Assembly: GCF_004359985.1 (NCBI RefSeq)
Contig: NZ_SMRO01000002.1
Coordinates: 1,437,135-1,501,134 of the forward strand
Direction of reading: 5' to 3'
Source: Paraburkholderia flava
GTDB lineage: Bacteria; Pseudomonadota; Gammaproteobacteria; Burkholderiales; Burkholderiaceae
Length of the DNA stretch: 64,000 nucleotides
Shown: positions 27,412 to 35,844 of the stretch, piece by piece
How positions within the stretch are numbered: position 1 is the stretch's first letter
Layout of the letters: each line of letters starts with the position of its first letter
The notes under the pieces: model-generated
Databases searched by the model: none
The model's input: the letters and a program-made list of their open reading frames with translations, nothing else
Told to the model about the DNA's origin: nothing
Made by a program: the position numbers and the translations under genes

Positions 27412-27567
27412 TCCGGCGTGCCGCCGTCGGGCTTGCGTGTCGCGCCTCGTGCCGAGATCAAGCTTCGGCTCAAAGAGGCGTTGGCGCTGATCGAGGTGCG
27501 CACGCTGGATCACGTCGTCGTCGCCGGAATCGACACGGTGTCGTTTGCCGAGCGCGGACTGTTATAA
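27412..27567 (+). pseudogene. radC: radC C-terminal fragment
   Basis: On the plus strand, between two minus-strand genes, a short frame ends in LKEALALIEVRTLDHVVVAG then IDTVSFAERGLL and a TAA. This is the typical end of RadC (JAMM-domain) proteins. It begins at PPSG, where an intact protein has the metal-binding HPSG, so the catalytic His is lost along with everything upstream. Tn4371-type elements often carry radC before the DUF932 gene. The fragment marks the breakpoint where cargo replaced the 5' part. Confidence 0.8.
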
Positions 27568-27619
27568 CGCGAGGGGCGTCGTCCCTTTTTTTGCCCTCTA
27601 TTCGGCACGCGCGGGGCAT

Positions 27620-29179
27620 TTAAAATTCGCCATCGCGTCCACGAATCCAGTCGTGATCGGGGACGACCAGTGATCCAACAATGCCAGTTGCACGTCGTGC
27701 CAAACCTTGTTCGTGCTGCGAAATCGAAAGGGCAAGCATTTGGATCGCCGACCTCGCAACACGTAAAGCGCGCAATACCTCCTGCGTAAACGGTTCCCGT
27801 TGGTGATGTTCGATTTCGGGCGCCTGTCTGCTGCCTGCGGGGTCGCCAAAGTCATGCAGCACCACGAATCGGTGGGTGCCAGCATTGCGAAGATCCTTTT
27901 GAGGACGCAGAATTCCCGCGTTGCTGTCATAGTCCTCGGCAAGTTCCACGAGACCATAAAGCGCGCTGACACCCCCGCTGATCGTTTTTTCAACCTTGTC
28001 GGTAAGTGAGCGAACGCCAGTCACCTTGTCGGGTTCCCCGCGCCATAGCTTGCCGAAGTAGACCTTATTTGGCAGTTGTCCGAACTCAAAATAGTGGTTT
28101 GCCGTTACAGCGATCTTGTCGAGCAGATCAAGAGCTGTACGGTGCGCCAAAATAAGTGCAGATGCATCCGGTCCGTAGGTGGCGTAATCAAGGGTGTCTC
28201 CAAATCGCCCCGTCGCTGGCCAGACGTTCTCATCGAGGGCTCGCCACGCAAGATCACGCGCGAGGATGAAGTCGCTCTTGAGAACATTGAACATGGCGAA
28301 TACGGGTGGTGGCATCGCGATCACACCCGGTTCACGCTCCAAAATCCCGGGAAGCACGAGCCAGTCCAGCTTACCCAGTGTGGGGTCGATGAGTTCGACG
28401 GCTGGTGCAAGCGTCAGGCGTTCGCGCTCGACCCACTCAATGAATGGATCTGTGTGTGGCGATCGCGGTGGCGGATCTTCAAACTCACGGGCGAACGCGG
28501 CGATCTTTTCCGCGGCCTGCGCACCGGCATATTCGATAACTCGATCCTGATTCCGATGCGCTATTTTTGCCAGCATGCCCGCTTCGATGCGTGTAAGGTC
28601 TGAGCCGCCGCCGCGCTCATAAAGCCATAGCAAATTACGGGCTGCGGAACTTGCAGCAACGCCGTTCTCCGGATCAAGCGCTAGTGCGGCAAGCCATGCA
28701 TCATGAGCTTCGCCAAGCCGATAGCTGCTGCTGAAAAGATTGGCGAGGTTCGTCCATGCTTGGGTTCGCAGAGATGAACCGGCATCTAGGTCTTGCGCTA
28801 CTTTCCAGAAGCATTGGCGCGCTTCGGCACGATGCTCTCTAGTACGTTCTCGATCATCCAACCAGCTTGGAGCCCGAGGAGAGATGCCCGTCGCAGCGAC
28901 CAAGCCGTTCGCCAGGTTGTAGACAATGTGAGGAGCTGGATGGCGATCATGCAGGGTGCGAAATAATGCAAGTCCTTCTTCGATTGCATCCTGCTGTTGA
29001 GTCAAGGCACCGCCATCCACCAAGGCACCTGCTTTCAGGCCCATCAGATTAAAGCGATCTAGTTCAGGTAGGTCTAGATTGATCTCTCGGGCTTGTCTTA
29101 TCGCCTCGGCAGGATCGGTATTCAGCAAGGTCTTCAGATGATTCGATAGTTCGTGGAACCGATCTTTTATTGCCGACAT
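27620..29179 (-). CDS. TPR protein with LA2681-type HEPN domain
   Basis: A 519-residue protein. Residues 1-220 are helical repeats of TPR character (HIVYNLANGLVAATG, QAWTNLANLFSSSYRLGEA, DAWLAALALDPENGVAASSA). The C-terminal domain holds DLRNAGTHRFVVLHD, an R-x4-H motif (R431, H436) with the THRF extension of LA2681-type HEPN domains. A ribonuclease role in infection or stress is inference. The ATG at 29179 follows AAGGAG; the 42-residue longer frame is ignored. It ends 52 bp from the radC remnant. Confidence 0.75.
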   Translation of the reverse strand: MSAIKDRFHELSNHLKTLLNTDPAEAIRQAREINLDLPELDRFNLMGLKAGALVDGGALTQQQDAIEEGLALFRTLHDRHPAPHIVYNLANGLVAATGISPRAPSWLDDRERTREHRAEARQCFWKVAQDLDAGSSLRTQAWTNLANLFSSSYRLGEAHDAWLAALALDPENGVAASSAARNLLWLYERGGGSDLTRIEAGMLAKIAHRNQDRVIEYAGAQAAEKIAAFAREFEDPPPRSPHTDPFIEWVERERLTLAPAVELIDPTLGKLDWLVLPGILEREPGVIAMPPPVFAMFNVLKSDFILARDLAWRALDENVWPATGRFGDTLDYATYGPDASALILAHRTALDLLDKIAVTANHYFEFGQLPNKVYFGKLWRGEPDKVTGVRSLTDKVEKTISGGVSALYGLVELAEDYDSNAGILRPQKDLRNAGTHRFVVLHDFGDPAGSRQAPEIEHHQREPFTQEVLRALRVARSAIQMLALSISQHEQGLARRATGIVGSLVVPDHDWIRGRDGEF

Positions 29180-29482
29180 AGCTGGGCTCCTTGCCTTATC
29201 TGGTCGCTTTTTCGCTGAATATTTTGGGCGCATCACGCCACATATTGAACCAAGGGGCGCCCCCGGCCAAGGAACATGGCCGGGCCGCGCTCTCGTGCTG
29301 CGCATCGAGCCTCGCGGTGCGAGTCTCGCCCCCTCCGGGCTTCCATCGCTGACGCCTTCGGCCCGGCTCCTTGATCCGGGCCTGCGCGCTTGTGCTTGCG
29401 TGGGATCGGCGCCCCTTGCGGCCGGTTGCCTGTCCAGCCGTCTCTCCTGACTTCATCCCCTTGTCCGCGACTGTAGCCCGCC

Positions 29483-29573
29483 GCCGTGTGCCGTCAAGGC
29501 GCACCGGGCCGTGTCCTCGGCTGCGCCTGCGGGCCGCACCAACCCGGCGCTTTTCTCCTTGACGGCACACGGC
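29483..29573. repeat. 17-bp perfect inverted repeat in the DUF932 leader
   Basis: GCCGTGTGCCGTCAAGG (29483-29499) and its exact reverse complement (29557-29573) are separated by 57 bases that contain further complementary GC-rich stretches (GCGCACCGGG against CCCGGCGC). The 29180-29732 interval has no convincing gene; the open frame from 29511 is only a backward extension of the DUF932 gene. The structure could be an RNA element or a recombination or replication site. Confidence 0.7.
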
Positions 29574-29649
29574 CGCGCGCTCCTGACCGTCGCGGGCGAT
29601 GAACTCAGGAAAGACGGTGGCAACGAGGCCGGCCCAGGTCTCTGCGCCG

Positions 29650-29700
29650 ACCCCACCCGGAAGTCCAAAGCGGGCTCCGAATCTAGGAATCCGGTGGGGT
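29650..29700 (+). repeat. Second inverted repeat just before the DUF932 gene
   Basis: ACCCCACC-c-GGA (29650-29661) pairs with TCCGGTGGGGT (29690-29700), an 11-bp stem with one bulged C and a 28-base loop. It lies 32 bp upstream of the DUF932 start codon, close enough to influence transcription or translation of that gene. Confidence 0.5.
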
Positions 29701-29732
29701 TTCAACAGCCAACCCTTGTCAGGAGAAAGACC

Positions 29733-30557
29733 ATGCAACTCGCATCCCGTTTCGCTTCCCGTTCGCCGGTGCTGCGTTCCGACTATCCCTTGTCGAATGA
29801 CCAAATCCGCGCCGTGGCCCCATCCATTTTTGCGGACGCCCCGCACGAAAGCCGCTCCGAGCGGTACAGCTACATCCCGACCGCCACTGTGTTGCAGGAG
29901 TTGCGCGGCGAAGGCTTCGAGCCGTTCATGGTGTGTCAGACCCGCGTGCGCCACGAGGACCGCCGCGAGTACACCAAGCACATGATCCGGCTGCGCCATG
30001 CCAGCCAGATCAACGGCCGCGAAGCCAACGAAATCATCCTGCTGAACTCGCACGATGGCACGAGCAGCTATCAGATGTTGGCCGGCATGTTCCGTTTCGT
30101 GTGCCAGAACGGCCTCGTTTGCGGCGACACCGTGGCGGACGTGCGGGTACCCCACAAGGGCGACGTCGCCGGACACGTCATCGAAGGCGCCTACGAAGTC
30201 CTGCACGGTTTCGAGAGGGCGCAGGCATCCCGCGATGACATGCAGGCCATCACGCTGGACACCGGGGAATCGGAAGTGTTCGCCCGTGCCGCGTTGGCGT
30301 TGAAGTACGACGAGGCCGTGCCCACGCCCATCACGGAATCGCAAGTCCTGATGCCGCGCCGTCACGACGACAACCGCCGCGACTTGTGGAGCGTGTTCAA
30401 CCGCACGCAAGAAAACCTCATCAAGGGCGGCCTGTCCGCGCGCGCCGCGAACGGTCGTCGCCAGACCACGCGCCCGGTGCAGGGCATCGACAACGGCATC
30501 CGCTTGAATCGTGCCTTGTGGCTGCTGGCCGATGGCCTGCGTCAGTTGAAAGCCTGA
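29733..30557 (+). CDS. DUF932-family protein
   Basis: A 274-residue protein of the DUF932 (phage/plasmid-related) family, a constant backbone gene of Tn4371-type elements. SERYSYIPTATVLQELRGEGF, IRLRHASQINGREANEIILL, and CQNGLVCGDTVADVRVPHKG are the family blocks. The molecular role is unknown. The ATG at 29733 follows AGGAG. The end GIDNGIRLNRALWLLADGL is complete. ParB follows after 78 bp, likely in one operon. Confidence 0.88.
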   Translation: MQLASRFASRSPVLRSDYPLSNDQIRAVAPSIFADAPHESRSERYSYIPTATVLQELRGEGFEPFMVCQTRVRHEDRREYTKHMIRLRHASQINGREANEIILLNSHDGTSSYQMLAGMFRFVCQNGLVCGDTVADVRVPHKGDVAGHVIEGAYEVLHGFERAQASRDDMQAITLDTGESEVFARAALALKYDEAVPTPITESQVLMPRRHDDNRRDLWSVFNRTQENLIKGGLSARAANGRRQTTRPVQGIDNGIRLNRALWLLADGLRQLKA

Positions 30558-30635
30558 ATCCCCACGCGGCAGGGGCAGGCAGCAGCCCTTGCCGCTTTTC
30601 TCGCTGCTCCATCCCTACCGCTAGGAGTTATCACC

Positions 30636-32687
30636 ATGAACGCCGTTACCAAAACCGAAATCCATGCCATCGAAACCGCCGCGCCGCTGGAAGTGGCCGA
30701 CCCGACCAAGAACCTGATCCTGGTTCCGCTGTCGCAATTGCAGCCGCGCCGCTCTAGGCGCAACGCGCGCACGACCCCGCGCCTGTCCATCCCCGAACTG
30801 GCCGCGAGCATTTCCCGCGTCGGCCTGCTGCAAAACCTGATCGTCATTCTTGCCGCCGATGGCGAGCAGTACGAAGTTGTCGCGGGCGACCGCCGCCTGA
30901 CCGCCTTGAAGCTACTGGCGAAGAAGAAGCGTATTGCTGCCGATCATGACGTGCCGTGCCTGCTGGTGTCCGATGCGTCGGCGCGTACCGTGAGCCTTGC
31001 CGAAAATCTGCTGCGCGAGCAGATGCACCCCGCCGACCAGTTCGAGGCATTCGCCGCGCTGGTCAAGGAAGGCCGACCCATCGAAGATATCGCCGCCGAC
31101 TTCGGCGTGTCCCCGTTGACGGTGCAGCGCCGCCTGAAACTTGCCAACGTGTCGCCGTGCCTGATGGCCGACTACCGGGCCGGGGCCGTGACGTTGGAAC
31201 AGTTGATGGCTCTCACCATCACCGACGATCACGCCGCGCAGGAAGTCGCGTACTACAGCGCGCCGGAATGGCAGCGCAGTGCATCGGCACTGCGCGAGCG
31301 TCTGACCGAGCGCGAGATCGACGCGACGCATCCGCTGGTGCGCTTCGTCGGGCTGGACGCCTACATGAAGGCGGGCGGTGGCCTTCGCCGCGACCTGTTC
31401 GCGGACGACGACAGCGGCACCTATCTGACCGACGCCGCGCTGCTGGAAACGCTGGTGCGTGGCAAGCTGGACGCGCTGGCCGAGGAAGTGCGCGCCGAGG
31501 GTTGGGCGTGGGTCGAAGCCGTGCCGCACATGAGCCACGCCGACCGGCAGACGTTCCAGAATGCGCCGCGCCAGCGCCGCGAGCCGAGCGCACGCGAAGC
31601 CCGCCGCATCGCTTCGCTGCAAGGCCGTCTCGACAAGATCGATACGACGCTGGAAGAAGCCTACGACGCCGAGGACGAGGACAAGGTGGCCACGCTGGAA
31701 GAGCGGCGCGAGCAGGTGGCCGGGGAACTGCAAGCCATCGAGGACGCCTTGCAGGACTACGCGCCGGACGTGCGCGCCGTGGCCGGTGCCATCGTCACGC
31801 TCGACCGCGAAGGCGAGGCCGTGATTCATCGCGGCCTGCTGCGCGAAGCCGAAGCGAAAGCGCTGCGCACGCTGGAAAAGCTGCGGCAAGGTTTCAGTGC
31901 AGGCGAAAGCGCGAACGACGAGCAAGGCGACGACGCCGACGAAGCGCCCAAGACCGCGAACCTGTCTGACCGACTGGCACAGCGGTTGAGCGCCCATCGC
32001 ACGGCGGCGCTGCAAATCGAAGTCGCGCAGCATCCGCACGTCGCGCTGGCCGCGCTGGTGCATGGCATGGTGCACACCGTCTTGCAGCCCCACACCTACA
32101 GCGGTGATAGCCTGCCGCTCGGCGTGCGCGTGAACGTGCAAGACCGGCTGGAAAGCATGGCCCCGGATTGGTCGGAATCGTCTGCTGCTGTGGCATTGCG
32201 CTCGTTGCAGGAAGTCGCGGGCGAAGCGTTGCCGCAGGACAGCGCCGAACTGTTCGCCGTGTTGCAGGCAAAGTCGCAAGACGAACTGGTGCGCCTGCTG
32301 GCCGTGTGCGTGGCGTCTACGGTGAACGTGGTGACGCCTCGCGCTGCGCAGCGTCAGCCCGGTACGGAACTGGCGCAGGCCGTGGGGCTGGACATGGCGG
32401 CATGGTGGAAGCCGACCGGCGAAAGCTATTTCCGGCACGTATCGAAGGCCGCGATTCTGGAAGCCGTGGGGCAGTACGCTCCGGCGCACGTCACCCGCCT
32501 GTCAAAGTTGAAGAAAGGCGACATTGCCAGCGAAGCCGAACGGCTCGCGGACGGCACCGGCTGGATGCCTGCCGTGTTCCACATCGACCACGACACCGAA
32601 CCGGAAGGCGTACCGGAGGCGGCAGACGAAACGGATACGCCGGAAGATGCCGCCGACGAAGTGGCAGCGCACGCGCTGGCCGTGTGA
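30636..32687 (+). CDS. ParB/RepB/Spo0J-family nuclease-like protein
   Basis: A 683-residue protein with an N-terminal ParB domain: VPLSQLQPRRSRRN, SIPELAASISRVGLLQNLIV and VVAGDRRLTALKLL (ParB/Srx fold), then SLAENLLREQMHPADQFEAF. An HTH follows, with IEDIAADFGVSPLTVQRRLKLANV. The large C-terminal region is acidic and helical with no recognised domain. Such long ParB-like proteins are standard in Tn4371-type elements and differ from the small partition ParB; the role may be in element maintenance or DNA processing. A strong terminator follows. Confidence 0.88.
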   Translation: MNAVTKTEIHAIETAAPLEVADPTKNLILVPLSQLQPRRSRRNARTTPRLSIPELAASISRVGLLQNLIVILAADGEQYEVVAGDRRLTALKLLAKKKRIAADHDVPCLLVSDASARTVSLAENLLREQMHPADQFEAFAALVKEGRPIEDIAADFGVSPLTVQRRLKLANVSPCLMADYRAGAVTLEQLMALTITDDHAAQEVAYYSAPEWQRSASALRERLTEREIDATHPLVRFVGLDAYMKAGGGLRRDLFADDDSGTYLTDAALLETLVRGKLDALAEEVRAEGWAWVEAVPHMSHADRQTFQNAPRQRREPSAREARRIASLQGRLDKIDTTLEEAYDAEDEDKVATLEERREQVAGELQAIEDALQDYAPDVRAVAGAIVTLDREGEAVIHRGLLREAEAKALRTLEKLRQGFSAGESANDEQGDDADEAPKTANLSDRLAQRLSAHRTAALQIEVAQHPHVALAALVHGMVHTVLQPHTYSGDSLPLGVRVNVQDRLESMAPDWSESSAAVALRSLQEVAGEALPQDSAELFAVLQAKSQDELVRLLAVCVASTVNVVTPRAAQRQPGTELAQAVGLDMAAWWKPTGESYFRHVSKAAILEAVGQYAPAHVTRLSKLKKGDIASEAERLADGTGWMPAVFHIDHDTEPEGVPEAADETDTPEDAADEVAAHALAV

Positions 32688-32698
32688 GGTAGTCCCAT

Positions 32699-32730
32699 AG
32701 CCCCGGCGCATTGCGCCGGGGCTTTCTTTC
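32699..32730 (+). terminator. Rho-independent terminator after ParB
   Basis: A perfect 10-bp stem GCCCCGGCGC / GCGCCGGGGC with loop ATT and a following TTTCTTTC, 12 bp beyond the ParB stop. It ends the DUF932-ParB transcript. Confidence 0.88.
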
Positions 32731-33449
32731 ATCCAAGACCGGGCGCGGCAGGTTTGCCGCGCCCGGTTTCAACGGCCACAGCAAAACCGCCCCGTCGCCG
32801 CCATCGATCAGGCGGCGACGGGGCGGGCGCGCAAGCAGCTTGCGCGCGACACAGTGAATCGGTGTCCGCTGACGCGGGCAAGATTTTCAACCACGCTCCG
32901 CCGCAATGGATGGGGCTTATGCGGGGCTACGCCCCAGCTTGCTGCGGCAGGTTGTGCCAAAGCGTGCCGTCCTCGACGCTGGCGGTTCGCCTGTCCGTCA
33001 ACGAAGGATGGTTCACCGACACGCCGTTCGGCCTTGCCTATGGAGCGTCCGCACCACGCCTCACGCACGAGGCCGCATGCGGCGGTGGGAGCATTCTCGT
33101 CTTGCCGTTGGTGTTGGCCTTGCCCGCGTCAGGGCACAAGCCGGTACAGCCGTCATGCGTGGATACCGAGGTCGGCCATATCTCCTTTCGGGAGCGGGCG
33201 GCCCCTGCGTCCTTGGCTTGTCGTGAATCCTGGCGATGGCACGGCTGCGCCTCGGGCTTCATGGCCGCAACCTTCCAGCGAAAACAATTTCCCCTGCGCT
33301 GCGCGCATTCCTCGCGGGACAAATTCTTTTCGCTTTCAGGTTCTCCGCGTTGCTGCGACCGCTGCACGGTGCGACCAGCCCATCCCCCGCCGGCCGGTTC
33401 ACAACAAGGACGCACTGGCGCGACCTTGGTTCACGAAAGGAGAAACATC
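32731..33449. other. Long gene-free interval before DUF736
   Basis: About 720 bases with no convincing gene on either strand. The frame from 32754 that reaches DUF736 has Ser/Arg/Cys-rich, non-family sequence before 33450. No perfect long repeat was noticed. The interval lies between a strong terminator and a gene with a good ribosome binding site, so it must at least contain the DUF736 promoter. Confidence 0.4.
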
Positions 33450-33767
33450 ATGGCTAACATCGGTACCTTCACCGCAGAGAAAGACGGCTTCACCGGCTCG
33501 CTTCGTACCCTGACGCTCAACGTCAAGGTCAAGCTGGTGACCAACGACAAGGGCGACAGCGAGAACGCCCCCGACTTCCGCGTGCAGGCGGCAGGCCACG
33601 ACATCGGCGCGGCGTGGAAGAAAGTCAGCAAGGCCGAACGGCCCTACGTGTCCGTGACCCTGGACGATCCTTCGTTCCCGGCGACGGTCTACGCCCGTCT
33701 GATCGAGAACGAGGAAGGCACGCACGACCTGATCTGGTCGCGCAGCAAGCCGCAGGCGGCGGACTGA
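33450..33767 (+). CDS. DUF736-family protein
   Basis: A 105-residue protein of the DUF736 family, another Tn4371-type backbone gene. MANIGTFTAEKDGFTGSLRTL is the typical start, and the beta-rich body ends in YARLIENEEGTHDLIWSRSK. Function is unknown. AAAGGAG precedes the ATG at 33450. The neighbouring XRE regulator is convergent, ending 53 bp away. Confidence 0.9.
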   Translation: MANIGTFTAEKDGFTGSLRTLTLNVKVKLVTNDKGDSENAPDFRVQAAGHDIGAAWKKVSKAERPYVSVTLDDPSFPATVYARLIENEEGTHDLIWSRSKPQAAD

Positions 33768-33819
33768 CCGCCGCCCGCCGCGCCCCGCCCATTGCGGCGG
33801 GGCGCTCACCGTGTAATGC

Positions 33820-34110
33820 CTACGCCTCGGACGCCGCGAGCTGGCGTTCCGTGGCGGCCATCACCACAGCCGTACTGCATCCAAGTGCGCCGGCGATCTT
33901 AAAGATGATCGCCAGCGTAGGCATGTGTTCGCCGCGCTCAATCTTGCCCATGTGGGAACGCTCGATGCCTGCCAGGTTGACCAGCGATTCCTGCGCAATT
34001 CCGCGTTCCGTTCGCAGCGCGGGCACCGCCGCGCCGAAGGCTTGCGCCAATTCGGCATCGAAGGTGGTGGCACCGGCCGGTCGGCCAGGTTGGACGGGGC
34101 GCTTCTGCAT
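33820..34110 (-). CDS. Small XRE-family regulator
   Basis: A 96-residue protein with a Cro/C1-type HTH: FGAAVPALRTERGIAQESLV, LAGIERSHMGKIERGEHMPT, LAIIFKIAGALGCSTAVVMA. The ATG at 34110 is preferred over a TTG at 34137; neither has a strong ribosome binding site. The start codon lies in the loop of a 7-bp hairpin (34101-34120). It is divergent from the DUF2958 gene and likely controls that intergenic region. Confidence 0.82.
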   Translation of the reverse strand: MQKRPVQPGRPAGATTFDAELAQAFGAAVPALRTERGIAQESLVNLAGIERSHMGKIERGEHMPTLAIIFKIAGALGCSTAVVMAATERQLAASEA

Positions 34111-34120
34111 GGACAGAAGC
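34101..34120. promoter_or_regulatory. Hairpin at the XRE start codon
   Basis: GCTTCTG-CATGGA-CAGAAGC is a perfect 7-bp inverted repeat whose 6-base loop contains the XRE start codon (CAT on the plus strand). The related repeat at 34190-34227 has the same CATGGA loop, suggesting both are sites for one regulator. Confidence 0.5.
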
Positions 34121-34189
34121 GTCCAATCGCGGGACAATTAAAACCACGTTATCTTTAACTCATTGGCGGCAATTTAATCCGCTTCTGTG

Positions 34190-34227
34190 CTTCTACTGCA
34201 ATCCGCATGGACGGATTTCAGTAGAAG
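34190..34227. promoter_or_regulatory. Extended inverted repeat in the XRE/DUF2958 region
   Basis: CTTCTACTG (34190-34198) pairs with CAGTAGAAG (34219-34227), and ATCCG (34201-34205) pairs with CGGAT (34212-34216), around a CATGGA loop. A 2x2 mismatch interrupts the stem. A likely operator for the divergent XRE regulator. Confidence 0.5.
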
Positions 34228-34330
34228 CAGAGAGTCACAACCGTGTCTTTCCTGACCAACACAATTCCGTTTCTGCGTTTTTGTGCAAGTACAGATTCGA
34301 TGGCTTGCATATCCGTGCTTACGCACGAAA

Positions 34331-34382
34331 GCACGAATCCCGCTTCACGCTTTTGTGCTTCGGCGCAAAAGCGTATTCGTGC
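34331..34382. promoter_or_regulatory. Imperfect palindrome before the DUF2958 gene
   Basis: GCACGAAT (34331-34338) pairs with ATTCGTGC (34375-34382), and ACGCTTTTG (34347-34355) with CAAAAGCGT (34366-34374). The left arm has an 8-base insertion between the two blocks. It ends 27 bp before the DUF2958 ATG, so it could act in the leader RNA. Confidence 0.45.
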
Positions 34383-34409
34383 ATTCCCGGTCTCGCGGAG
34401 TCCGTGACC

Positions 34410-34760
34410 ATGACACAGCCGCTCATCACCGCTGCCGAGCGCTCGGAACTGCTGGCCAACGGCGCAGCACGCGCAGCGGGCCATGCCATCGACCCGCTAC
34501 CAGTTGTGGGACTGTTCACGCCGGACGCACATCTGACCTGGCTGCTGGCCGCACTCGACCCGGCCGACAACGATACCGCCTGGGGATTGATTGACCTCGG
34601 CATTGGGATGCCGACGCTCGGGACAATCAAGCTGTCCGATCTGGCCAGCATCATCGGGCCGCAAAAACGGCCGGTCCTGCGTGACCTGTATTTCCGGGCA
34701 ACCCGGTCGCTATCAGAGTACGTCTCGCTTGCACAACGCGACGGCACCATTCCCGATTGA
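34410..34760 (+). CDS. DUF2958-family protein
   Basis: A 116-residue protein of DUF2958, commonly found in ICEs and conjugative plasmids. PVVGLFTPDAHLTWLLAALD and AWGLIDLGIGMPTLGTIKLS are the conserved blocks. The function is unknown. The ATG at 34410 begins at MTQPLITAAERSELL; the frame is open 43 codons upstream through the palindromic region but that part is not family-like. Confidence 0.85.
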   Translation: MTQPLITAAERSELLANGAARAAGHAIDPLPVVGLFTPDAHLTWLLAALDPADNDTAWGLIDLGIGMPTLGTIKLSDLASIIGPQKRPVLRDLYFRATRSLSEYVSLAQRDGTIPD

Positions 34761-35085
34761 CCGATGGGATTGTGCCTTTCTCGGTCTAACATCAGACAAA
34801 TACGGTCTCGGTCGGCACTATTGCACCAGACGGTACGACCCTGACTGAAAGAGACAGGACATACGGCAGAGCTTGCGGCAGGGTGTTCGGTGCCGCGCGC
34901 CATTTCTGTGCGGCGTAACCGCCGCACTCGGACAATCCACGCAAGGCTTTGGAGCGAATCGGTCTTGCCCCTTCGAGACAGCTAAGTTTATCGCCACCCC
35001 AATGGCACTTTGATGCTGCCGATGCCGTAGCTCCCCCCTGGTTCGACGCCCGTGGCGACATGCCTGCTCGACAGGAGGTAACGTC
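34761..35085. other. Gene-free interval between DUF2958 and DUF2285 genes
   Basis: 325 bases without a supported gene on either strand. Apart from the strong AGGAGGT ribosome binding site just before 35086, no repeat or hairpin of note was seen. Confidence 0.4.
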
Positions 35086-35841
35086 ATGGCTGATCGAAGC
35101 TCCGACGCTTGGTATCCGACCGCCGCGTATCTCTACGCGCTACACCTAGACGGTCCTGCGTTGGCATGGGAATACCTACGCCGCCACCCCGATTACCGGC
35201 GCGACTGGCGGCGCCATCGTCACCAGTCGGAAGTGGCGCAGGCGTGGGGGCTACGCCTGCTGGAAGACCCGGCGCTAGATGCGCGCGACGCGCATCCGAT
35301 CTGGTTCCCCGATCACGACACCGTGCTCCAGCTCTACCCGGACGCCGACCCGCCGCCCAATGCAGCGGTATTCGAGTTCTGGCGCATCCCCGGCCACAAG
35401 CATCTGACCCACGACGGTAAGCGCCTGGTGCTGGTGTCGCGCTGGCTCCGCTACCGCGTGCAGCTCGTCCTCGCGCCGGGGCTGGCTGAGGGCATGGCCT
35501 ACCTCTATGCCGTCCGCGCGTGCGTCACTCCTCGCGCAAGCTACCTCAATATCCTGGCCGAAGTGGACAAGCTGGTGACAGTGGACGGAGCCGCGCCTGC
35601 GGCGGCGGCCTGTTCCCGGCCCACGCCGGCCGCGCTGCTGGAATTGCACACCTTGCAGGCGCTCGACGCGACCCTCGCGGGCGCGTCCTTGCGCGAAACG
35701 GCAGCAGGACTGTTCGGCACCGATGCTGTGACCGCCGGCTGGTACGCCGACGGCGGCCTGCGCTCGCGCGTGCGACGCCTGGTACGGCGTGGCCAGTCGC
35801 TGATGCGCAGCGGCTACCGCCGCCTTGCACAGCTCGATTGA
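35086..35841 (+). CDS. DUF2285-family putative regulator
   Basis: A 251-residue protein. The N-terminal block YLYALHLDGPALAWEYLRRHPDY is the DUF6499-type start usually fused to DUF2285. The C-terminal part (LLELHTLQALDATLAGASLR, ETAAGLFGTDAVTAGWYADG, LRSRVRRLVRRGQSLM) is DUF2285, which looks like a DNA-binding repeat-helix domain and occurs in Tn4371 and SXT-like relatives. AGGAGGT precedes the ATG. It is likely regulatory for the replication/excision genes downstream. Confidence 0.87.
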   Translation: MADRSSDAWYPTAAYLYALHLDGPALAWEYLRRHPDYRRDWRRHRHQSEVAQAWGLRLLEDPALDARDAHPIWFPDHDTVLQLYPDADPPPNAAVFEFWRIPGHKHLTHDGKRLVLVSRWLRYRVQLVLAPGLAEGMAYLYAVRACVTPRASYLNILAEVDKLVTVDGAAPAAAACSRPTPAALLELHTLQALDATLAGASLRETAAGLFGTDAVTAGWYADGGLRSRVRRLVRRGQSLMRSGYRRLAQLD

Positions 35842-35844
35842 CCG

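Noticed and set aside
27568..27597. Intrinsic terminator after the radC remnant
   Set aside because: There is a T-run, but the preceding GGGGCGTCGTCCC gives only a 3-4 bp stem.
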